Positions 25,135 to 36,570 of a stretch of 64,000 nt of DNA are shown one piece after another. A program made the position numbers and the translations under genes. A model generated the notes under the pieces. That model had not been told where the DNA came from. It saw only the letters and a program-made list of their open reading frames with translations, and made no database searches. Position 1 is the stretch's first letter, and every line of letters begins with the position of its first letter. Source of the DNA: Erodium maritimum (taxonomy: Eukaryota > Streptophyta > Magnoliopsida > Geraniales > Geraniaceae); contig OY997592.1 of assembly GCA_963921825.1 (NCBI GenBank), positions 59,726,336 to 59,790,335 of the forward strand. Reading direction: 5' to 3'.

Positions 25135-25920
25135 GGATGTGTTGTGACGTTGTGTCAACATTGTAATCTATGTGTTTTGATGATGACAAGTATGCATATA
25201 TTTATTCAAGATCAAATAACTCTTTCATATGTTTATTTTTTTCAAACCAAACTCATTTTGCAAAAGTTCTTATATTTTTGATACATGTGATTTTCGGATT
25301 TTTCAAGACAGCAACTTTGGTTGCATTTGAGGTAACTTTGAAAAATCATATCAAATTCATTTCTTTATCAAATTACGATTTCCTTGATGTTTTAGAAATC
25401 TCTATGAGTCTACTTTTTAATTCACAAACTAGTTCTCCATTTTCATACTCCATCAGAGAGTAATGGACAGAAAAGTGAGTAGACATCAAATCTGCCAGAA
25501 CAGGTAAAACAGATTTTCTTGGCTATCTTTCTTGATTAAACTGGGATTATATACCAGGTAATAATAGGCATATGTTATACCATTGGAAATATATATGAGT
25601 CTATTTTCTAAACCAACTGACCTTACTTGATTTGGATTCTTGTGGAAAAAGTTATGCTCATTTGAACAAGCAAATGTCAAAGCTGAAATTTCTGGCAGCA
25701 AGCATGCTCATCATCAACTTGTGTCCAATAAAGTTGTGCACGAAATTTAAATCTCCAAGGACATTTTCAGACCTTCAATTATAATCAAGGAAGGCTATGG
25801 AAGATTCAAAATGTCTACTTTGAAAGGGTTCAAGTCCTACCAATAGGATATTTGTAAGTATGATCATTAAGATATGGTTTGGCTAGCTCATCACTCAATC
25901 TCTCTTTCCTTATTCAAAAA

Positions 25921-25956
25921 GACCTTATTACCCAAATGGCCTTTTAGAAGGAAAGT
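25921..25956 (+). repeat. Left terminal inverted repeat of the MULE
   Basis: It pairs with the complement of 37329-37364, about 28 of 36 positions by eye. Confidence 0.7.
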
Positions 25957-26045
25957 ATAATTAAAATAGCCTCCACATTCAATGCTCTCACCTACCTAGC
26001 CTCCTCATTAATGGCTCTTTCCAACTACCAACATTACCCTCATGG

Positions 26046-26160
26046 ATGATCCATGTCAGCACCCAACTCTATTCTCATTCTTGTTCCACGTCAGCTTTCG
26101 TTTGCCCTGTTGGCGCCAAATCCACGTCAGCAGTCGTTAGTCAATTCGCGCCAAATCCAG
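26046..26160 (+). promoter_or_regulatory. Cluster of bZIP-like and E2F-like boxes upstream of the MULE transposase
   Basis: Three boxes CCATGTCAGC, CCACGTCAGC and CCACGTCAGC lie at 26051, 26086 and 26122 (spacing 35 and 36 bp). TTGGCGCCAAA (26110-26120) and TTCGCGCCAAA (26145-26155) fit the E2F consensus. CCACGTCA is the complement of the TGACGTGG bZIP box. Promoter activity is inferred. A 5'-UTR intron (about 26354-26828, gtaagt...ttgtag) lies between this block and the ATG. Confidence 0.5.
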
Positions 26161-26830
26161 CTGAATTGGGGAAATCGAGTTTTGCCCCATTCTCGTTCGC
26201 TTCTCCTTCATCCTCGTTTTTCTTCTTCAATTGTTGTTGTCCCGTGCATTGTTTGTCCTCCTACCCATTGTTTCTTCTACAATTTGTCGTGAGAGCTGCT
26301 CAATTGATTGTTCCACTGTCATTGAAGGCTGCCCAGAAAAACCCTAGCTCGAGGTAAGTAATTGGAAAGACCTAATTTGTAGATTTTGAGCAATATGTAT
26401 GTTTAAACGCACTTAATGTTATCATGGAATGGTTTTGAAACATATTTCGAGCTAGTATTGCTTCATTCGGACCTCCAATTCGTGATGATGTGGTTCGAGT
26501 TAGTACCATGCCGATGATAATAGTTGAGATCGACACGTTCTGGTATGAGCTGTTACCAGGTCGGTTTGGCGTTCTGGTTTCATGTAAACTAGAACGGGTG
26601 TCCATTTGGTCTTTTACGTATCAGAATGTAGTATCAATCTGTTATTAACTCATGTATATTTAAGGCTTTACTCCTTTTGGGTTTTGTTTGAAAATAGTTT
26701 TACAAGTCCTTTATGTACAAACAAAGGCCTTTTTGTTTGAAATTGTTTTAAAATCGATTTGTAAATATTTATAGATGTTTGTTATGGTAAATTGTAGCTT
26801 TATATTGATATGTTCCTAATTGTTGTAGGA

Positions 26831-28978
26831 ATGGTTCGAGTGCTAGTACATGCTTCTTATGGTGGGCAATATTTGAACGAGAACGGGAAATATAGTTGGA
26901 TACCATGCAATTCAAAGTGTATGAATATCCTTCTTGATGATGAAGATACATCATTGAAGAAGAGGTTATGGGATAAATTGTATGAGAAGACCGGAGTGGA
27001 CAAAAATGAAAATGAATTGAAAGTGAGCTACTTAGTACCGGACTTCCCTGACGATGTTGGAGGAATGGATCCAGTTATTTTAAAAGACGATGAAACTGTT
27101 CTTGGTTTTGTTGTGGAATATGGACTTGGGACCCGAAACAACATACTGCGTGTGGAGGTCATTAACAAACATACCGGTAGTAGGGAAATGGAAATGAATC
27201 CTCCTGCTGCCCCCGTTGTACGTGATGAGTACTTTGGCCGGGACATGTGTAGTCCAATAAATACGGGGGATTCCATTGATTTTATGAGTGTTAACAACGG
27301 TGGGCAACACGTGCATCTCCCACGTCGAGCTGGTAGTAGGGGTAGAACTAATGTAGAAGCAGTAGCGACTCCAGCGGGGTCAAATCCTACTCCAGCACAG
27401 TTTAATGTTGAAGATGATTATGTTGATGATGATTATATTTATGATACGCAAGGCGGCGTAGAAGAGATTCTAGAACAGTTTAGTTCAGATGATGATGATG
27501 ATGATGATGATGATGATATGGAAGAGGTGGAAGCGGGTGTGGAAGTTGATGAGGAAGAAGTGGCAGTGGATGAGGATGTGGGATTGGAAGATATGGAAAA
27601 CGAACAAGAGTATCCAGAACAAGAACAATCCAGATCAAGTTTTGATCTTGTAGACCACTTTTATCCGACGGAAGTGCTTGATGCCGAAGCAAACTCGATC
27701 GGTTTCCAAGATGGGTCAGGTTTAGCAGTTGGTGATACATTTGAGACGAAATAAGAGTTTCAGACATTTTTGTCACATATTGCTGTGAAGGACGGGTTCG
27801 ATTATCGTGCTGAAAAATCTAACAAGACGGTGTTTGTGGCAAAATGTGCTAACCAACCTTGTGGATGGAGAGTGCGGACAGCCAAAATTGGAACTACAAG
27901 GCAGTTCTCCATCAGAACATATTACAATACTCACCATTGCTCTGCCAATGCGACGAAGCTCCATCGCCGGCAAGCAACTACTAAATATGTTGCTGAATAC
28001 GTGAGGCAAAAATGTGCGGGTTAAAAGACGACACCGTGTCCAAGACTAATTCAAATATTTCTGAAAAATGACACTGAGTCAAGCACCGAGATATCATACT
28101 GGCAAGCTTGGAAGGCCAGACGACTTGCCAACTTTTATCGTAGAGTGGATCCCGAGAAAAGTTATGCACTCCTTCCGGCTTATTTGGAGATGGTTGTACA
28201 GAAGAATCCAGGAACAATCACTCATCTAAAGGTGGATGAAAAAAGCAAGTTCAAATATGTATTTATAGCACATGCTACATGTATTCGAGGATGGAAGACA
28301 ATGAGAAAAGTCATTACGGTTGATGGAACCTTCTTGAAGACACGGTTCAAAGGAGTAATGATTATTGCAACCGCACAAGATGGTCATCATCAGCAATATC
28401 CTATTGCTATGCAGGAGAAAGTTTCAGAGTGGTTCAATAGACGTCGCCATCACATTGCATGTATACCTCCAGGTACACAGATGACTCAATATGCAGAGAA
28501 AGTCCTTCGGGTAAGGACACGAGTTGCTGCCACCTTGAAAGTGAAACAGCTCAACGCGTCAGAGTTTCAGGTTGTTGGTAACAAACATGTGACCATAGTT
28601 AATTTACTTGAGAAACGGTGTGAATGTCGTGTGTTCGACTTGGATAAATTGCCTTGTGTACATGCAATAGCAGCTGCCAAGTTGAAGAACCTTGATTGTT
28701 ATCAGTATTGCTCCGACTATTACTCACTGAATTTATGGAGAATGGCTTATTTTGAAACCCTTTATCCCGTACCAGCGGAACGAGATTGGGTTTCTCTTAG
28801 CTCCGAACCCGTCATAAAGGTTATCCCTCCAAAATTACCGCTAAAGCACGGTAGACCACAAGTCAAGAGACTCTCATCCGCCGGTGAGCCACGTCGGCCA
28901 CCAAGAATAAGAAAATGTGGATTATGTGGTGAAATTGGTCATACAAGGACAACATGTGAAATGACAATTATTATGTAA
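26831..28978 (+). pseudogene. MuDR-type transposase pseudogene with the DDE core deleted
   Basis: All parts are in one frame. An N-terminal PB1-like MuDR domain comes first (about codons 1-110), followed by an acidic linker with a run of Asp. Next is the DNA-binding DBD_Tnp_Mut domain ('DGFDYRAEKSNKTVF', Cys/His residues in 'CANQPCGW' and 'YYNTHHC'). The first part of the MULE catalytic domain follows ('KVITVDGTFLK', holding the first Asp). After 'QQYPIA' the sequence jumps to 'MQEKVSEWFNRRRH', so the second Asp and the Glu of the DDE triad are missing. A SWIM finger (CxC...CxH, 'CECRVFDLDKLPCVH') and a terminal CCHC knuckle ('CGLCGEIGHTRTTC') remain. Two in-frame TAA stops lie at 27752-27754 and 28022-28024. 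The product cannot catalyse transposition. Confidence 0.9.
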
Positions 28979-29139
28979 TAAGGCCAGTTTTTATGTAATT
29001 GGATTGGGATGGTAACCAGTTTATGAACAATTTGTGCTTGTTGAGGAACTTGGAATTGGGATGTATTCTGTATTTTATGAACAATTTGTGCTTGTTATAT
29101 GAACAATTGCTTGTTATTGTATTTTTTTGTATTCTATTC

Positions 29140-30330
29140 AATTTGTTGCTTATATGTCTTTTGAATAGTTAATTTTCGGGGAAATGTTGAATTTGATGTC
29201 TGGTGTTCCAGATACTCAAGACAGTAACAAGACTAGCAGTCCAAATCGGAATAATGTGTCTAGACTGGCAGTCCAAATTGGAATACTGTTTCTAGAATGG
29301 AGTCTAGAACGCTAATAACAATTTCAGACTTTCATGAGAACCTGGACAGTAACTACTAGAACAGACATACAAACTGCAAAATTTAGTGAAAATCTATAAA
29401 AGTTCTTCTAGATCTAGAAAATATTTTCTAGAGCAGCAGATTGTAGACAAAATGAGAACAAAATTGTTGCTTCCCAGAAACACGAGTACAAGGTACAGAA
29501 CACTAGAAATTGTGTTCATTCAATTGTTGCATACAATATTTGTTTTTTACCAATTCTATTAAAGTTTGGATATCCTTCCAAAATATTTAAAAGACCAAAA
29601 CAAACACATTAAAATGGTTTCTAAAAAAAATTAAAATATAAAATACGACTTCCATCCTCCAAAAAAATAATATACAAAAGCACTTCAAGAAAAATTATCG
29701 GACTGTGGAAGTTCAGGACCACGTTGTCATTGTTAAGTTTGCATGCTCTAGATTCTCTTATATTCTATTTCATTTGCTGCTTATATTTCTTTAGAATAGT
29801 TAATTTCCGGGGAAATGCTGAATTTGCTGTCTGGTGTTCCAGATACTCAAGACAATAACCAGACCGGCAGTCCAAATTGGAATACTGTTTCTAGAATGGA
29901 GTCTAGAACGCTAATAACAATTTCAGACTTTCATGAGAACCTGGACAGTAACTACTAGAACAGACATACAAACTGCAAAATTTAGTGAAAATCTATAAAA
30001 GTTCTTCTAGATCTAGAAAATATTTTCTAGAGCAGCAGATTGTAGACAAAATGAGAACAGAACTGTTGCTTCCCAGAAACACGAGTACAAGGTACAGAAC
30101 ACTAGAAATTGTGTTCATTCAATTGTTGCATACAATATTTGTTTTTTTACCAATTCTATTAAAGTTTGGATATTCTTCCAAAATATTTAAAATACCAAAA
30201 CAAACACATTAAAATGGTTTCTAAAAAAATTAAAATAAAAAATACGACTTCCATCCTCCAAAAAATAATATAAAAAAACAGTTCAAGAAAAATTATTGGA
30301 CTGTGGAAGTTCAGGAACACTTCCAAAATA
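29140..30330 (+). repeat. Two direct ~600-bp repeats inside the MULE
   Basis: About 29148-29725 is repeated at about 29774-30325. Long stretches are almost identical (for example from 'cagactttcatgagaacctgg' onward). The offset falls from 631 to about 598 bp, so copy 2 lost about 30 bp around one of the 38-bp motifs. No gene lies here. Confidence 0.8.
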
Positions 30331-30618
30331 TATAAAAAGCAACAAAACAAATGAATTAAAATGGTTTGTTAAAAAAACTATTAAAATAAGAAAATGGGTG
30401 ACTATTAAAATGGTTTATTAAACTTAACACATTAAAATGGTTTTTAAACTGAATAGTAAAGCAAACAGACGTTAGTTTTAGTTTTACATCCAGCCGTTAG
30501 TTAGTTTTTTGACAGAATCCGTTACTTTGTTAACGATAATATATTTCAACCCAATCCACACGTTTCCAAACAGATTTTATTTGAACATTAAGGCGCGAAC
30601 GCGAAAATTGTTTTCTTC

Positions 30619-31371
30619 ATGAAGAAGTCGAACGCGAACGCAAAGAAGAAGGGACTTTGCCACTATGGAGTTGAAACTCCTGTACGAACCTCAACCACGA
30701 AGATGAATCCAGGAAGAAGGTTCGTTGGGTGTGGTAATTTCATGGTAAGTCAAAAGCTTTGGGTTTTTCTTTGCTGATTTGGAAATTCCAGCTGAACTGA
30801 AATTAGGGTGATTTGATTTGGGAAATCCTGCTGAAATTATAGTTTGTTGTTGATTTGGTAAGTCCTGCTGAGATTAGGTATTCCTAATTTAGGAATTGCT
30901 GCTGTAATTAAGGTTTCCTTTTTTATTGATGTGGGAATTGAAATTTATGCTGAAATTAGGGTTTGTTTTGTTTTTTGTTAGAATGAAGGAACCAAAGGGA
31001 AATGCGATTTTTTTCGCTGGATTGATGGACCCAAATTCGAATGTGGGACAAAGTCAGCTGGGAAGTCAGAGCAATTCAACAAAATATTAGACGATAGAGG
31101 GCCAATTTACCCAATTGGCGTTTTAGAAGATAGAGTTGCAAGGATGGAAGATGGGGAATTGCAATTGCTTGAGAAAATGAAAGTTTGTGAACATACAATT
31201 GCAAGGATGGAAGCTGAGCTTTCTATTGTGTTTGAACAACAAAAACAAGATGAGGAAAGGATTCTGAAGCTACAATTGGATTTGGATGCTCAAAGAGACA
31301 AAGCCAAAAAAGTGATTATGTTAGTTGTTGTAGGATTTGTTATCAGTTTTTGGATAAGTAGGTTAGTATGA
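30619..31371 (+). CDS. GRF zinc-finger, coiled-coil, tail-anchored protein carried in the MULE (171 aa)
   Basis: Two exons, 30619-30744 and 30982-31371 (gtaagt donor, ttgttag acceptor), give an uninterrupted 171-aa frame. Exon 1 and the start of exon 2 form a GRF zinc finger: 'CHYG', 'TSTTKMNPGRRFVGCGNF', then 'CDFFRWID'. The first Cys-x-Cys pair reads C-H-Y-G, so one ligand may be changed. A coiled coil rich in Glu, Lys, Leu and Gln follows (about residues 90-150). The C-terminus is a hydrophobic segment 'VIMLVVVGFVISFWISRLV' with almost nothing after it, as in a tail-anchored protein. Plants have families with exactly this layout (At4g04775-like), of unknown role. It is the only open gene in the MULE and may be captured cargo. 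Expression is unknown. Confidence 0.7.
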
Positions 31372-31884
31372 ATGTATGAATGAATGTACTTGGATAAGTA
31401 GCTACAATTGTATGTTGTTGGTTGTGGGTTGCTTGTAACCAGACTGGCAGTTCAGATTGGAAAATGTTTTCCGGACTGGATTATAATTCTGATACTAAAA
31501 ACAACCAGATTGGCAGGTCAGGTTGGAAAATGTTTTCCAGATAATTACATGTACTAAAACTAAATTGTAAATCATACATAAGGCATAAACTAGAATTCAT
31601 ATATATATATATATATATATATGGACAAATGCCATTTGGGTCATAAGGCCTACAAAATAGTTCACCAAATCATAGATAACAAAAAAAAACATTAATTAAA
31701 AGTCAAACTTCCACACTGAAAAAAAAACATTCCAAAAGCAACAAACATGGAACATCTGTTGCTTCCCAAAAGGAGGAGGCCCTGGCCCTGCAAACCCTGA
31801 ACTGAACTGGCATATATATATATATATATAAAACTAACTAACTAACTAACTTCTTATACAACAAGTTAGTTAGTCCCAGGAAGC
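31372..31884. other. MULE spacer between GRF gene and acidic frame
   Basis: It carries two of the six 38-bp motifs and the microsatellites. Nothing coding is seen. Confidence 0.6.
31598..31850. repeat. Microsatellites (AT)n and (TA)n/(CTAA)n flanking a spacer
   Basis: An AT run at about 31599-31621 and a second run at about 31811-31830 followed by four or five CTAA units (to about 31850). They bracket the gap between the GRF gene and the acidic frame. Confidence 0.85.
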
Positions 31885-32442
31885 CTAGTTCGAGCCAACA
31901 CTTTCAGAAGGGTCGGCGGCCGGGTTTGCAGGAACAAACAGGGCGTCATAAGGGTCATCTTCTTCATCTTCCGGCGGGGCTAGGGCTGGGGCTGGGGCTG
32001 GGTCCTTCGCCTCCTTCTCCTTCTTGTTCTCCTCCTTGTCCTTGTCCTTGTCCTTGTCCTTGTCCTCCTCCTCTTCGTCCTCCTCCTCTTCGTCCTCCTC
32101 GTCATCCTCCTCCACAACCGCCCACGGGTCGTCGTCCGACTCGGACGACTCCTTCTCTCGTACCTGTGGGTCGTCGTCAGGGTCCCCCTCCTCCTCCGCC
32201 CCGGAGAAGGGCTCGTCATCGGGGGCGTCCGAGTCAGACTCCTCCCGCTTCCGTTTACGATTGTCGTCGTCGTCGGAGTCACTACTGCTGATGTTGGTGT
32301 CAGCAGACGGGGGAGAGAGAGCGGGGTACAAGCTTGGTTTTGATTCGTCAAACAACCAAGCCTCTAACGAGTTGGGTGGTGGGGATGGTGGTGGTGGTGA
32401 GTCCATGGATGGAACTTGGAAGATGGGGGGAGTTGGTTGCAA
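31885..32442 (-). CDS. Acidic low-complexity protein in the MULE (up to 185 aa), unknown function
   Basis: A single open frame, with possible starts at 32442 or the in-frame ATG at 32406. It begins with Pro/Ser-rich sequence, then has dense Asp/Glu runs interrupted by a KRKREE stretch and a perfect run of Lys-Asp repeats (encoded by ccttgt repeats at about 32037-32066). The last third is Pro/Ala/Glu-rich. Codon repeats rather than conserved structure dominate, so it could be spurious. The intact length and its place between GRF and ULP genes favour a real MULE frame. I do not recognise a family. Confidence 0.45.
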   Translation of the reverse strand: MQPTPPIFQVPSMDSPPPPSPPPNSLEAWLFDESKPSLYPALSPPSADTNISSSDSDDDDNRKRKREESDSDAPDDEPFSGAEEEGDPDDDPQVREKESSESDDDPWAVVEEDDEEDEEEEDEEEEDKDKDKDKDKEENKKEKEAKDPAPAPALAPPEDEEDDPYDALFVPANPAADPSESVGSN

Positions 32443-33178
32443 ACGAAAACGAAGAGGAAGAAGAAGAAGAGGCCTTTTAGCAAGCAGAATGGATTTTCAG
32501 TGTGGGTTGCATGGGTTCTAGATTGGTTTCTTATATAGGCTTGGAAAAGCAGTTACATGATTACAAAAATTTATTTTGACATGACAAGTTGGGTTAAAGA
32601 ATTTATTACAAGTGATAATTACACCCATCCTCCAAAAGACTCTTTAGTTCATGTATAGGCATGACCCTATAACTGTAATTAATTTGACAAGACACAACTG
32701 TTCCAATCCAATTACAACCGATTGCCACATAGATTCATTAATTTGAAATGATTATTCTAGAATTGAAAATCATTCTATAAATACATTTTCTAGAATTCAC
32801 ATACATACTTGTCATATATTTTCTATACTTCAAAACCATTCTAGAAACATATGTTCTAGACTGGCAGGTCAGATTGGAAATATGTTCCCAGAATGGAACA
32901 GAATTAGACTTCGATCGTGAATCTGTCCTCTTATGTTCATTTTCCAAATAAACCTAACGTACAAAATAGCATAAAACCAATTAGCAGTACAATCCATTGA
33001 ACATAAGGCTAACATTATACTAATACGTGAAAGCAGTTTAGATTTAAAACCAATCTTGGTCACCAAAATAATAAAATTCACATCAAAGTGTGCCATTCAA
33101 ATTAAAATCCACCTCAAATATTCAAATTAGCAGTCATTGAAACCAGTAAACTGTTATCCTAAATGATCATATCAAAAC

Positions 33179-36100
33179 TCAATCATGTTTGTAATCCAAC
33201 AACTTCTCGAATTGTGTTGCTATATCCACACACATCTTCAAGCGGTAAACAGAGACATGCTTTGGATGCATATAAATAGGGATCGGAAATGATTGGAGCT
33301 CCAGCTCGCAATACTTCAGCGCATAAACACCTGAGTCTCCTCTGCACAATAAATGCAAGTTAGTGACTACTAAGTAAGGGTAAGAGTTATAGAACAAAAA
33401 AATGTTATAAGATGCAAAGTTGTAGAAGATTCCATACCTAAGCTCCGCTTGAGGCAAATCACACCGCCTTTCACACGTCCATTTGGTGCCCGAATGGAGT
33501 AATTCCGCGTGAAAATTCTTGGCAGCAATGAGAATTTGTGGGAACATCACCACAAAAAGTTCCATCACTCCAGAAATGGAATTATCCGGGACAACTGTTC
33601 TATAGCAGTCATACATTATGAGCTTTCAGAGAGTTACGTCCGCCTCCACCATAACCCAATGCTGTGATACTTCGTCCACCAGCAAAGGAAAAAATATTTT
33701 GTCACAACCTGCCCATTCCTTACCACCAAAGATCGGAAGATCGCCCCTAACGTATTCCATTGAGCGATCTGCTACTTGGGGGTTCTCACTTTGACTCCAT
33801 GCCATGTGCCCTTCCTTGACGGCATCTGCAAATTCTGCGTCCAACACCACAATATTCTGTGAATAGTGCTTATTGCAACGCCCCTGCCGCTTTCTAATTC
33901 CAAACAGGCAATCATTCATGTGATGCATACATGAAAGTAATTATATTAAATTTAAATTAAATTGAAAACAATGCAGATAATTAAGGTTTCACCTTACCCT
34001 TGCATTCAACTTTTCGTTTGACCCGCTGAGAGTTGTGTAGTAAGACAAGCTGACCTCTCCGTAAGGTGTTTTTGGGATTTCCTCTAAGGGTATCTTCTTC
34101 CTCTTCAGTTTTGCGATCACATCCTTATACATCTGGGTTGTGGATTGATCAGGCATAAGAAGAGGGTTCAACTTCTCTAAGTTCCCTTTAAATCTCTTCT
34201 TCTTCTCCTTCGTTGCTTCGCTGTCCCGCTCGTGTATAACAGGAGCCGAGACTTTCGTCGATCTTGATTCTTCTCTCTTCCGCTTGCTTTTGGCAGGATT
34301 CTTTGTGGCAGCCCCCTCTTTGTGGCCCTTGTGGCAGGCTTCTTTGTGTTAGACTTCACCTTTTTTGCAAGACGCTTACTTCTAGTAACTCTAGCTGGAA
34401 TTTCCTTGGCATTTTCAACAGCAGCCGGCTCATGGACCTCTTGGTTCACCTCAACTACTTCCTTCTGCACAGACTGTTCCTTTTCATTCACATCTTCCCC
34501 TTCATTTCCTTCCTCACCAACACTTACTTGTTTGTTCACTTATTCATTAACTTCTTCAGTCACATTTCCTTGTTTGTTCACTTCAACTACAGCGGACACA
34601 CCTTCTTGTCCAGCTGCCACTCTTTCTTCTTCTTGTTTTTTGTTCACTTCCTCTTCAACGGCTACTCCAATTTGTACAACATCAACTTCCTCTCCATCCT
34701 CTCCACCAGTGGGAACTCCCACTTCTTGTTGGTTCACATGCATTTCCTCCTCGGGCACTTCTTCTTCTTGGTTCACTTCAACTCCAGTGTCCACACCTTC
34801 TTGGTTCAACTCCTTCTCACCAACATCCGTCACATTATCGAACATGTCCATGTCATCTTCTTGGTTCTTCTGTTTGTCATGCCCAGGAAATGATGCTTCA
34901 GAACATGCTCGGAAGTGGTTTGATGGACTGTCTTCATTTTGCCGGGCTGACAGAGCTCCCATGATCGCCTCAAATTGTGTCTTCTGCACTTCCAACACAC
35001 TTTTCACATCAGCCTGCACTAACATGACCTGGTTCTTTAGCAGCTCAATTTGCTCCATGACAGCCTTGTAAAGTCCATCATCGGACTGTGGGTCTGACGT
35101 AGGAACCTGAACCTCCTCTGGTGCTGCTGGTGGAGTTGGCGGTGCCACATGGACGGTCTGATCTTCTGGAAATGAAACAACATAGCCTTGCTCCATCTTT
35201 TCCACCATGTTGTCCAACAACGGATTCGAATGTTTTTCTTCTTGATTCACGAATTCTTCCATCCAAGTCTGCTTCTTTTCTTCCTCAGTGGGGACTAACA
35301 GACTTACTATTTCCTGAGCACAAAGACGAATAAAATTTAATACGTGCAAAATTTATATGAAAACGCATATATTATATGAAAATTAAATTCCTAACCTCCG
35401 GTGAGCTTTGTAAGAGTGCTTCCCTAACAGCACTGTAAGACGGATTTCTACTCCACGTTGTCTTCCATTTTAAAATTATAGGCAAGTCTACGCCAAAGTC
35501 TTCACGAATTGTTGCGAACTTCGTTGCTAATGATGGTATGCATTCAAATGCAAGTACCTACGACAAAAGATACAAATCATAAGAGACATCATGTACACTA
35601 CGATATTAAAAAAATATTTGTGTGAAGGATTAGTTACTTACTGTGAGAGGAAGAAAGAAGCCGGCATATGTCATACTACTCTCATTTCTTGGGTTCTTCT
35701 GAGCCACCAACATTTTATTTCTCAACTTCTTTGCTTTTATCTATTTTAGTAGATAACTGAAGGACAGATTACCACAAGGGTATGCGTAGAACATCTTCAA
35801 GTTATCCACTAAAGCCAAATACTTTCGATCCAGCTTATGGAAGCGTCTGTCCAATGGCATCAATACTCCCCCAATGAATAACAGCAAGCAAACCCTAATA
35901 ATATCCCAATTAGGCTTCGTAGAAGGCCTAACCTCCATTTGTTCGCCAACCAACTGGGTCAATTTCTTCTCTAAGGTCAACATACTAGCATCTAGTGTCG
36001 GGAAGTGTTTCGAGGACAAAACTTTGGACTTCATTTGTTTTTAAAAAGTTTATCATCGGGGAAATCTCCACACTTCAGCTCCGATATTAAACAGAATTCC

Positions 36101-36570
36101 TTTAAAGAAAATCTGACCGGTCTTCCTTGGACCAAGAACCATATTTCGGACGACTGGTCCAAGTCAATTTTTCGAACTAACAGAGACCAAGAAATTTGAC
36201 AAGAATTGTCACCACTCGGTTGGATGTCGATCAAATGACCAAATGGAGCTTTTTTAAGGGTACGAAGGTGGATTTCATCATCACTTAACCTTTCAAGTTC
36301 TCCTTTGATGAACTTAAAAGTTCGCCCTAGATGACTCTTCACTGATATCTTGCAATCGAAATGTTCATTCTCGACCAAAATAGGTTTAAACTCTGGCAGC
36401 TCAATTTGGACTAATCGTGCATTATCTAGGCTTGCACTTGAACTTTCACCCTCATCATAACTTAGAATTTCTCCGTCGAAGGAAGTTGACCTAGAACTTT
36501 CATTTTCTTCAGCATTTGAGTTTTGCCTACTCTCTAGGGATGATAAACTTGCCTGGTAGGGTGCAAACAA
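33179..36570 (-). pseudogene. ULP1-like cysteine-protease pseudogene with DUF1985-type N-terminus (MULE cargo)
   Basis: Minus order: DUF1985-like part (36570-36031: 'LGRTFKFI', 'WFLVQGRPVRFSLKEFCLISELKCG'; then 36034-35744: 'RVCLLLFIGGVLMPLDRRFHKLD'), a long hydrophilic linker full of 'VNQEE/VNKQ' repeats (35349-34177), a conserved pre-protease part (34171-33989), and the C48 protease domain (33928-33179) with the catalytic His in 'SQHWVMVEADV'. The nucleophile motif reads GDSGVYALKYCE, i.e. Ser where ULP proteases have Cys. The frame is broken by in-frame stops at 34542-34540 and 33628-33626 and a shift near 34175. An intron of about 93 bp (about 33344-33436) precedes the GDSG exon. Known family role: SUMO deconjugation, with ULP genes recurrently carried by MULEs. 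This copy should be inactive. Confidence 0.78.

Larger units (their letters stand above)
29231..32896 (+). repeat. Six dispersed 38-bp motifs of equal length in the MULE
   Basis: Copies lie at 29231-29268, 29263-29300, 29862-29899, 31442-31479, 31508-31545 and 32859-32896, all on plus. The pattern is GACTGGCAG, then a (t/g)(c/t)CA(a/g)(a/g)TTGGAA block, then a T-rich spacer and TTC(t/c)(a/g/c)GA(a/c)TGG. Copies 1 and 2 overlap by six bases. They surround the GRF gene and the acidic frame. Confidence 0.7.

Noticed and set aside
27470-27776. Minus-strand 98-codon frame ending in a His run
   Set aside because: It is the complement of the Asp run in the transposase linker.
32024-32521. Plus-strand Ser-rich frame opposite the acidic MULE frame
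   Set aside because: Its composition (long Ser and Leu runs) is the direct complement of the Asp/Glu/Lys repeats, and no independent feature supports it.
29231-32896. CRISPR-like array from repeated 38-bp motifs
   Set aside because: The spacing is irregular over kilobases, the repeats are diverged and the genome is eukaryotic.
34264-35071. Plus-strand frames of 209 and 249 codons
   Set aside because: They are antisense shadows of the Glu-rich linker of the minus-strand ULP-like gene and read as Ser/Thr/Phe runs.
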